Source of the DNA: Azolla pinnata
Taxonomy: Eukaryota > Streptophyta > Polypodiopsida > Salviniales > Salviniaceae
Length of the DNA: 30,679 nt
Direction: 5' to 3'
Assembly (NCBI GenBank): GCA_037176905.1
Contig: JBBBWG010029977.1
Location: forward strand, 1 to 30,679
The notes beneath the pieces were generated by a model that made no database searches, was not told the DNA's origin, and worked only from the letters and a program-made list of their open reading frames with translations. This document shows positions 22,428-30,679 of the stretch, in pieces (position 1 is the stretch's first letter; each line of letters begins with the position of its first letter). The position numbers and the translations under genes are program-made.

Positions 22428-22680
22428 ATCGTGGCGGCTCCTGCCTCCCTTCCTCTTCCTCTTCGACGCAGGCGGAAGAGCGAGCTATAATAAGCTGAGC
22501 GCAGCTATGGCAGGGTGCAGAGCTCCATCGGCCGTAATGCATCTTCGTTCTGGAGCCGCGTGCGTGCCTTCTTCTTCGTCTTCTTCCTCTTCTTTCGCTC
22601 TAAGCGAGGCCTAGGGTTTCAGCAGAGGAAGGAGAAGGAGAAGGAGGAGGAGGAGGAGGAGGAGGATTCAGCGGAGGAAG

Positions 22681-25066
22681 ATGCCTGCTCCCCATTCATG
22701 GATGGCATGGCGGAAGGTTCTGTCCTGCAAGCGCGAATCCACCGTCGCTGTTCATGAACCTCACGCGCTCTCCCCCTCCAACGCGCTCACCTGCAAGAAG
22801 CAGAAGAAGGCCAAGGACAGCAGAGCGGCAGCAGCAGCGCGCCATGGCAAAACCTTCTCTCGTGGCGATGATGATGGTGATGATGCCGGAGAAGAAGACG
22901 AGGAAGGATGCGGTCAGAACACTCCCACGAAGAGCAAGATCAAGAAGAAGCAGCGGGAGAGGAAGGAGCAGAAGACGACGGCGATGAGGAAGGATCGAAG
23001 CAGCTCGGAGGAGGCAGCGTCTTCGTCTTCGTCGTGCGGATTCAAGAATCGTTGCGTCGATGGAGCTCCGACGCAGCTCCGGGCGCTGATCCACATGCAG
23101 GATGCGGCGGCGATGATGATGATGAGCGGCCATGACCCGATTCAGATCCTTGCTTCTGGCCATGGCCATGGCCCGATGGGGCGTTTCCCTGCACCGGGGC
23201 ACGGGCACAGCCATTGCCATAGCCATAGCCATAGCCATAGCCATAGCCATAGCTCCGCGAGGTGCAGGTCGGAGCGCGCGGTGGGGACGAGCCATAGCCA
23301 TAGCTCTCCATCGCTCGCAGGTCACTACGATCTTCTCCTTCAGCACCCCCCCTCCGCGGATGCTCTGCTCAGCCTCTCCGCTCCTCACAGTGGCTCCATG
23401 GCCGCCTTCTCTGCGCATTCTGGGATTCTCTGCCATCGCTGCGGGGAAGAGCTCGGGTCTCGGGCCGCCTACGAAGAGCACACCTTAACCTACCACTCAG
23501 GTACATGCTTGGTTCGACCAGATCCCTACGTCTGGTGATTCAAACCCAGGGTTTCCTGTGCGCAGCAGAAACGTGTTGCTGCGTTTGTTCTGCCGTTGAA
23601 GTAGGTAGAGGAGTTTCCACAATCTGTTTGCTGCAAAACGAGGGTTTCAGCAATCTGTTTGTTGCAAAACTAGGGTTTCAGCAATCTGTTTGTTGCAAAA
23701 CTAGGGTTTCCACAATCTGTTTGTTGCAAAACTAGGGTTTCAGCAATCTGTTTGTTGCAAAACTAGGGTTTCAGCAATCTGTTTGCTGCTGCAGAGCTAG
23801 GGTTTTCCGACCGACAATCTGTTTGTTGCAAAACTAGGGTTTCAGCAATCTGTTTTGCTGCTGCAGAGCTAGGGTTTTCCGACCGAAAATCTGTTTGCTG
23901 CTGCAGAGCTAGGGTTTTGCAAGCAGTCCGATACAAAACTTGTGTCTGCTTCAGAATTAGGGTTTTTCCAAATAGTCTGTAACAGGAGGACTAGCTATGC
24001 ATAGCCTTACCCGTTTGGCCTGCTACAGAACTAGGGTTTGCTACTCTTCATGCTCCGCAATGAAGAAGAGGAACTCTCGGCGATTCTGATGGATGGCTCT
24101 TTGCTTCTTCCCATGCCTCGAATCGGATTCTTTGCAGTGACAGAGCTGAAGGAGGGAGATTCAGCCAGGAGCATCGTGGAGATAATCTTCCAGTCGAGCT
24201 GGGCCTCGAGCAAAGGAGGAGGAGGGCCAAGCAGCATGGCGCCGATGCCGTGCAAGCTGGAGCGGATCTTCAAGGTCCACCATAGCTCGCAGACGGTTGC
24301 AGAGTTCGAGAAGCACCGGGAGATGGTGAAGAAGAAGAGCAGCATCAGCCTGTTAGCATCATCGGGCGCAGCGGGAGGATCGAGCAAGGTTTCGAAGAGG
24401 AATTCGAGGTGCATGGTGGATGGGAATGAGCTCCTCAGATTCTATGGCACAACCATAGCTTGCAGCATGGGCACCAAATCTTACTCGTCTTCATCGTCGT
24501 GGTTTCTTCCTTCATCATCGTCATCATCGTCAAGCAGACCTTGTTCTCCAAGGCCTCCGCCATCTCTGTGCTCTGCATCGGCATCGGCATCGGCATCGTC
24601 GTCATCATCATCGGGATTCTCGGCATCCTCGGCTCTCTGCACCATTCCTTCGTGCGGAGCTTGCCATGTGTTGAGGCATGGCTTTCCTCAGCTCGGCGGA
24701 ATCAGCACAACCTCGGGCAGCGGCAAAGCCCATCGCTCCATCATCTCGTCTTCCTCCTCGAGAGATGCTTCATCTTCCTCGTGCTCCTCCTCGTCCTTCT
24801 CGTGCGACGAAGCCGAAGCGGGGCTGAAGAATGCCATGCTCATCTGCCGAGTCATTGCAGGCCGAGTCAAGGCTTCGAGCTGCGATGATCGCGATGCAAA
24901 CCCTTCTTCTTCTTCTTCTTCTTCGCTCGATGATTCCTCGCCAGGTGGATCTTACGACTCCTTCTCGCCTGCAGAAGCTAGCGAGTTCAACAACGTGGAT
25001 GAGCTCGTCGTGTTCAACAACAAAGCCGTTCTGCCGTGCTTCCTCGTCGTCTACGATACCTGCTGA
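22681..25066 (+). CDS. Plant C2H2-like zinc-finger protein with PARP-like C-terminal region
   Basis: Two exons, 22681-23500 and 24138-25066, join in phase to give about 582 residues. The N-terminus (MPAPHSWMAWRKVLSCKRE) resembles the short start motif of this plant family, whose Arabidopsis members (At5g54630 group) are annotated as C2H2-like zinc-finger proteins of unknown role. Residues 40-130 are basic and acidic low complexity, with likely nuclear signals (KSKIKKKQRERK). A His-rich stretch lies at about 160-206. One finger spans 251-272 (C-x2-C-x12-H-x4-H), with the intron immediately after it. Exon 2 begins with the family block VTELKEGDSARSIVEIIF, then LERIFKVHHSSQTVAEFEKH and DGNELLRFYGTTIACSMG. 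It ends at LPCFLVVYDTC. The HGTT...GF...LPCF order in the family resembles a PARP catalytic fold; here the His position is Tyr376. Several Ser homopolymers interrupt the region. Family identity is strong; enzymatic activity is doubtful. Confidence 0.88.
23158..23320 (+). repeat. In-frame hexamer repeat coding a His-Ser / His-Gly tract
   Basis: Tandem AGCCAT/GGCCAT hexamers within exon 1 encode alternating Gly-His and Ser-His, with a second short block near 23,290-23,302. The reverse strand reads as Met-Ala repeats, which explains a long antisense frame. Expansion by slippage is the likely origin. Confidence 0.9.
23620..23920 (+). repeat. 31/40-bp telobox minisatellite in the zinc-finger intron
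   Basis: Nine copies of a unit beginning CAATCTGTTTG(T/C)TGC and ending CTAGGGTTTC start at 23620, 23651, 23682, 23713, 23744, 23775, 23815, 23846 and 23886. The first six have a period of exactly 31. The later ones alternate with a 40-base variant containing CTGCTGCAGAGC and TTTTCCGACCGA. Degenerate copies continue to about 24,035. Each unit carries AGGGTTT, the reverse of a telobox. Confidence 0.95.
24575..24620 (+). repeat. In-frame GCATCG/TCA repeat coding Ala-Ser and poly-Ser
   Basis: GCATCG hexamers followed by TCATCA triplets encode an Ala-Ser run and then poly-Ser inside the PARP-like region. Other Ser tracts lie near 24,484-24,535 and 24,904-24,930. They are probably disordered insertions between conserved blocks. 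Confidence 0.85.
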
Positions 25067-26538
25067 TCGCGATCGGCGATGGGAGCTTGTGAAATCAGTC
25101 CTCTCCATTTGTAATGTTGGGCGAAACATCGGTGTCTCAAGCATCCACACCTGATTGAAATGAAATCTCAGCGGAAACGAATTCTTTTTACATCTCTCTG
25201 GTTGCAATTGTGAGCAAAATCGGAGATGGGTCTTCTTCCCCAGACCTGAAACCCTCCCTAAAAACCCTCTAGACCTTGATGATGATGATGATGATATGAT
25301 GATGCCCATCATAAGGGAAAAAACCAAATGGGCTTCAGACACACCATTTTCTCTTATGACGGACATCATTCATCCGCCCATCATCTTGACCTCTCATGAT
25401 GCCCCCCCCCCATTCACAAAATCTCTGTCTGCTTTCTCAGTCGTGTCTTATTTCTCATTGTTTTGTTTTTTTTTGTTTTTTTGGTGCTGCTTCCTCATAT
25501 GAGCCCATCATGCAAGATGATCATGGATGATGATCTATGAGGTCTGTAACGACCATTTATGTATACTTGGCTTTGTTTCGTTTATGCTCTCCCCTTTTTT
25601 TGAGTCAAGCCTGTAAAACGGCCCACTAAAGTGCTTCAGCTCTCCTATTTTGAGCTGTCAAGTTCTTTATGGGTTATCATTGAAAGCTATGATTAAAAAA
25701 ATTTGGAAACTGCTGGCCCGTTTGATGAATCAAAATGAGAGTCAATGCTTATGAATCCTGTGATGATGATTTGAATGAGAGTCTTTCTTGGGTGTATCAG
25801 AAAATCTAGTTTTTGTGTCTCTGCCACTCTCATTGAACACAGATTGGCTGATAATTCATGCAAATATTGAGGATGTGTGATCATTCATTCCCAAGAACCA
25901 TTCTTCTCGACAGCACTTTTCATGCTGGGATTTACAAACTCCCAAGAGCGCTATCATTCTTGATAACACCTTTTTTTTTTCATGTTGGGGTTTTTGAAAA
26001 CACTTCTTGCCTTGAAACCCTAACCAAACCCTAACGCTGGAACCACGGCCGATGCAAATTTTCGGACGTCTGAAAACTTTGAAATTGAACTCCTCAGGAA
26101 TCTCGAGACACAGCATATATTAACCAGTACGAGAATATGATGATCATATACCTCAACAGTCTCCAAATCCTTTGACCTCAAATAAAATGAAAGAATAGCC
26201 GGGTAGTGATTTGAGGAGAGCCTAGAATTAACCAGTTTTTCGAATATATATATATCCATGTGTCATGGAAATAAATAAGGTGGCACTCGTAGCATATGTT
26301 TCGATCGGATCACAAACAATTAATAGTTTTTGACTCGTATTCTAGACAAATCTTGGGTTTCTGATATAGGGATCATGGTAACAAAAAAGACTCTACTTTC
26401 ACAGCTGTTCGTGAGGAGGAACAACAGGAGGATATACATGCCAAAGAGGAAGTAGAACTCTTACAAAACCGTCCGTGTTGACATCTTAGGGAATCATCGA
26501 GCCATTATCGTTCTTGCTCATCTGATCCCTTTCCAAAA
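25067..26538. other. Intergenic region between convergent genes
   Basis: This is the 3' flank of both the zinc-finger gene (+) and the coiled-coil gene (-). It has a GAT/ATG tract at about 25,277-25,304, repeated CATCAT/GATGAT words to about 25,545, a C-run near 25,403 and a T-run near 25,970. Two AAACCCTAAC motifs lie at about 26,017-26,034. I see no gene. Confidence 0.6.
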
Positions 26539-28682
26539 CTATAATACACTAGTGATTGCTCGCATTTCTTGCATATGGCTTAAGAATTCCGTGTTCATGC
26601 ACTGGAGCTTGAAGTCGAGTTCATCTATGAACTTGTGTGCTTTATCTCGCTCTATGTATGCCGGTCTTCTGATGGGAATGCTTCTCGGATGTCTTAACCT
26701 CCCAGCTTGTAAGGATTGATGTGTCTTCTCCGATTCATCTACGCATCTATTTATGTGCTTTGTTTCATAAAGACTGTCCCTGGTCATAATGCCACTTGAA
26801 TCATCTTCGGATTGATCAGATGACTGTTCTTCGCATGAACGTGACTGGGAGATTAACCTCTCCAGCGTAGCTTCTTGTTGGGATAGCTGAAACTCGGCCA
26901 ATGACAACTTCAACTTCAAAATTTCATTCTTGTTTCTCAGACTTTCATTCTCTAACCGAAGATTGTTCCTGCAAAACCTTCCTGATAGCCCTGTATCTGT
27001 AGCTACTGAATCATTCCCATATCTGCAGTGGCTGTCTGCCTTCGTGTCAAAATTCTTCCACTTCACAGATTTCAAATGATTAGTCACCTGCCAAAAACAA
27101 TCCAAAACATCCACAACATATTCCCAACGAATGACGTGATCGATCCAAAAAGACGTTTTACCTTATTTTCATTTAAGGTAGGAGCCTGAGAAATCGCAGT
27201 TCTTTGTTTGGCTGCTTCTTTACACATCTCCCTAACTGCAGATACAACCTCATACTTTTCTATCTCTGCATCTTTATCCTTCGACAGAGCTTGTATGCAG
27301 TCTTTAAGCTCATCTATTTGTTTGACTTTATCATCAAGGGCTTTAATCTTCTGCTGTGCACAAGATAGCTTTTCACTCATTATATCCATTCTATTTGGAA
27401 ACCCTACCTGCAGGTGAATCAGATTTCCATCAGATTTTGTTGCAACAAGATTCAGGTTAGCTTCAGTGCGCCAACAGATGTTACCATTGCTAATTCTTCA
27501 CAAAGGTAAAACATCGCAAGCAAAAGCAATAAGATGTAAGCCAAAATACTTACTTTCTCCCCATCCACATGATGGTTCATCGACTTGCAAGGAAGAACTT
27601 GACGGCAGGGATCTTGGCAGATCTCCCTCAGTTTTGTAACTGCTTTCTCCAAAGTGAAAAGTTCATCTGTACATGTTATTTCAAGTCATGATCGGCATCC
27701 AATCCCAAGTACATGGAGAATAGTTGATTTAATGCATTTGACCTTCGATTTCCTCATTGCCATGGCGGGATGAGACATTGCCCCGCATATCATGCAATTT
27801 AACTTTGTTCCGAAGGTTCTCAAGAGATAGTTGGATGGATGAGAAGCAAGCACCGATAGTTTCTTGCACCTCCATTGTGACCTTGGAGGAGTACTCTACT
27901 GATAGAACAGGTCTGCATGAAAGTAATTCGTCCAAAAAGGAAAGGAAAAAAAAGATATAGTTAAGGATCACCATTGTAAGAAAATACAGAATCTGGTGGT
28001 ATATGGAGCTCGAGAACACACCTATCTGTATCAGGAAATGTGGACCGCTCATTTGCTTTACTGCATCTTCCGGATACTATTTCTTCTTGCAAGGCTTCCA
28101 CAGGTACTACACGAACCGAATGCCTTCTCCGGAGAGAAGACAGTGCATCGAGATTGTCCTTTGGACTATTTTGAAATCCAGGAACATTCTCCGCAGAAAT
28201 TCCACTGAAAAGCCTACTTTTGATCAGCTCTACCTTTGAATGAAGCTTATCGCCAGGGTATCTTGAGATATTTATTGTGTTAACCTACATATAGAGAAGT
28301 TCCAGTTATATTTTTCTTCAGAACTGATTCGGTATAAAGCTACTCTGTGACAGTTGCGCACCTTGTCAACAAATTTATCTGAGATGTCATTTCTTTCCTC
28401 TTCAAACTCCGAAGGCCTTAGCCTTCTTGAACTGCCTATTGGTCCTTGTATTAAATGAACCTCACTATCAAACTCTTCTTTGAGACTTTCTATTTCAAGA
28501 TCGTTATCGCCTTCCTGATTTCTTGCAACGGGAGGACATTTGGGAGTTAAGGTTTTTCGGTTCGTGTTTCCAGGTTTTCCATCAGGCTTTCGGGCCACAG
28601 CTTCGCCAATACTCAAAGTGTGGCTGCCTTCGATCATTGGGGTCGTTGGAATCGACTTCCTGAGCTCGGGTGCTATTTCCAT
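26539..28682 (-). CDS. Unrecognised coiled-coil protein, six exons
   Basis: Exons on the minus strand, in transcript order: 28682-28362, 28284-28022, 27912-27743, 27666-27554, 27407-27162 and 27087-26539. All phases agree and give about 553 residues. ATG at 28,682 is the first in-frame Met; upstream sequence is stopped unless spliced. Residues 1-107 are polar and proline-containing (LRKSIPTTP). Residues 108-195 are basic and Ser-rich. Helical, coiled-coil-prone segments follow at about 205-285, 297-350 (EKLSCAQQKIKALDDKVKQI) and 412-445 (LRLENESLRNKNEILKLKL, leucine-spaced). The C-terminus (KAHKFIDELDFKLQ) is also helical. There is no enzyme motif, signal peptide or membrane segment. I do not recognise the family. 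A structural or meiosis/cytoskeleton scaffold role would fit the composition, but that is speculation. The gene model is better supported than any function. Confidence 0.75.
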
Positions 28683-29620
28683 CAACACTCTGAGACTGAA
28701 TTAGAAAAAGTTTACCCCTGAAATTATCAAATAAAACACAGGTTCATACCGTCCATCATTTCCAAATGTGTAGTTTTTGGTTTTGACGCAAAAGTCATCT
28801 CATCCGAAAAAGGAAAAAAAAAAACACGAAGCACACGATTGTGCACATGAATGCTGGCATGTCCGTCATCACTTTCTCCCAAACAGCAGAGAGAGAAAGC
28901 ATTCCATTCTCAAGCTTGCATTTTTCTAGACAGCTTTGCAAATTAACGATGTGGAAAAGATATCAACCATCCAAATCAGCACATTAACGTGCAAGTGCAA
29001 GCTTTCTAAATGTTTCCGAGCACAGCAAGACATCAGGTTACGAATGGCAGCACTGTCAATGCGTTCAGGTTGCATACAAGTAGGGGGCTCATAGGTTTAG
29101 GGCAAAACAACAAAAAGGATGAAATCAAGCGGGCTACGATAGGAAAAGAGGGTAGATCGAAGACCACACAAAGCACGACTACACACACAGTTTGCTTTAA
29201 ACCACAACCAACAAACATCAATATGAGATCCGATGATGCTGAGGGGGAAAAACAACCTGGTCAAACAGGGAGCGATGATGTATGTACCTTGATACGGATG
29301 AGGGTACCGATGCGAAGAGAGAGGACGGAAGCGCAAAATCAGCAGAAACAAGCGATGGGCGGGGGTGCGGGAATCAAAGAGCACCGAAGCAATCGATGCA
29401 AAGGGCTTGTTGTCGGATGATGGATCGATCGCAGGGAGGAAAGAGGATCCATTTCAGATCGTTTGCCCCAGGAGGGAGGGGAAGGAGGAAGCGATCGAAG
29501 GATGCCTCCACCACGCGGAGGATGCCATATCCTGAGCTTCTCGCGACTCCCGACGCGGATCGAGTGGGGAAGAGGAAGCAATCGACAGAGTTCATATACA
29601 AATACTGTTACAAAACACAC
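28683..29620 (-). other. 5' leader, leader intron and promoter region of the coiled-coil gene
   Basis: A candidate acceptor (TAATTCAG at 28,696-28,703, minus) lies just upstream of the start codon. A candidate donor (CAAG|GTACAT at 29,287-29,288) would remove a leader intron of about 590 bases. The stretch 29,290-29,560 is GC- and CpG-rich relative to its surroundings, as expected for a leader or promoter. Short frames here have stops and no domain. The model is inferred from splice-like signals only. Confidence 0.35.
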
Positions 29621-30679
29621 ACACTATTTCTTCCGGTTCGGTTTGAAAGGACGACCGCATATAAAAACATTTGCAACACACAAAAAAACTCAACAAAAAT
29701 CTCTCCAAACAAACTCTTTGTATTGCATAATTTCTTTCTTCCAGAAAAGATTCAAACCATGCAAAATCTGCTCATTTATGCAAAGAAAACGCCGATATCC
29801 GAACGGGTTCTATGATTCGCAAGAGAAATCGTCTCAATTATGTGAACGGGTTTGGTTTGATGAAGCAAGAGAAATCCATCCTGATATTACGCTTGTGCGA
29901 CAGGAGGTGGAAATGATTTGTACGCTGTTGTTTTTCCGCCGAGTTTGAGAGATCCGTGTTGTATCGGTATTAGAAAGACATTTGGAAGGCTATCTCGTCA
30001 GGGAAGATTGATTCGTTCTGGCATATGAGCACCTTCGACGATGCTTCTTTCTCGATTTAAAATGATTCCATATCGGCTTCTGAAGAACAAGCCTTCATCA
30101 GTACAGATGAGAGACAAATGGGGAATGCGAGATTACATGAATTTGAAGAAATCATGCGTCGTGTGCCGAGGAGACTTCCATCGCAGATTTATGATTTCTT
30201 TGAAGCAATCATAAAACATCAAAGTTTCTGAATTTGAAAGATTAAAAGACGCTAAAAGTCAACCTCCGCACTATATTCGTCCACCACCAGTGGGCTCAAT
30301 TGATTCCTCTTTTCTTTGTCAATGGGAATCACAAAAGACATAAACTCTCTGTTACCTGATATTTTAAAGTTTGCTGAAATCGATCGCATCTCTTCTAGAA
30401 GAAGATCGATCGAGCGTTAGTATATGATATAGTAACCTTGACCAACAGCACAACAGTTTATACAAAGATAGATTGGCCCATACAAAGTTTGAAAAAACCT
30501 AGATTAGAAGTCTTATTGTTATTCCATGTTTCAAGTATCTAGAGTCTTCAGATTTTGAGCAACATCACTATAGTTTCCAACCTTTTTATTTCCTAGCGAT
30601 TTCTATTGTTTTGGTCAAACCTAAACGATTTTCGTTAATTTCTTCCAAACATATCTGCAAATCTATGGACATAATGTGA
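29621..30679. other. Non-genic 3' end of window
   Basis: I find no coding exon, repeat array or RNA gene that I can support. Composition is AT-rich. The only open frame of note (29,463-29,948, plus strand) overlaps the presumed promoter of the minus-strand gene and has no domain. Confidence 0.5.

Noticed and set aside
22696..23481. 261-codon open frame on the minus strand with Met-Ala repeats
   Set aside because: It is the antisense of the zinc-finger exon 1. The Met-Ala run is the reverse reading of the AGCCAT/GGCCAT hexamers, and the GC-rich coding strand keeps the opposite frame open.
23620..23920. CRISPR-like array of 31-base repeats
   Set aside because: Units are contiguous without unique spacers, lie inside a plant intron, and no cas genes are present.
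26539..28682. Identity as the meiotic protein PAIR1/PRD3
   Set aside because: It shares coiled-coil character, but the characteristic N-terminal and C-terminal motifs I recall for that family are absent.

Overview
This is nuclear DNA from a land plant, most likely a flowering plant. The genes are split by many GT-AG introns, the window is full of AAACCCT-type telomere-like motifs, and three of the four genes belong to plant families. I cannot fix the species from this sequence. No viral, bacterial or organellar block is visible. I assembled exons by hand from splice signals, reading phase and remembered family architecture, with no transcript evidence.

Layout. 1-1,650: non-genic, with a weak SINE-like head and a purine-rich stretch. 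2,032-9,314 (+): a nine-exon gene for a CROWDED NUCLEI/NMCP-type lamina coiled-coil protein of about 1,057 residues. 10,407-18,856 (+): an eleven-exon calmodulin-binding transcription activator (CAMTA4-like, about 1,088 residues) with CG-1, IPT/TIG, ankyrin, IQ and CaM-binding regions in order. 19,465-21,082: a 1.6-kb degenerate telomere-like satellite. 21,083-22,350: simple-sequence A-rich DNA. 22,681-25,066 (+): a two-exon C2H2-like zinc-finger protein (about 582 residues) of a plant family whose C-terminal half resembles a PARP fold. 26,539-28,682 (-): a six-exon gene for an unrecognised coiled-coil protein (about 553 residues), convergent with the zinc-finger gene. 28,690-29,600: its probable 5' leader and promoter. 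The rest, to 30,679, shows nothing I can name.

The genes do not form a pathway. The CRWN-type protein acts at the nuclear lamina, CAMTA couples calcium/calmodulin to transcription, and the zinc-finger protein is probably nuclear. They are ordinary neighbours on a plant chromosome.

The most distinctive feature is the repeat landscape. Telomere-like motifs occur as a higher-order satellite, as a 31/40-bp minisatellite in the zinc-finger intron (opposite orientation), as a short insert with duplicated flanks in the last CRWN intron, and as single teloboxes by start codons. The first introns of CRWN and CAMTA are largely built of diverged tandem repeats. I did not find a convincing new multi-gene system.
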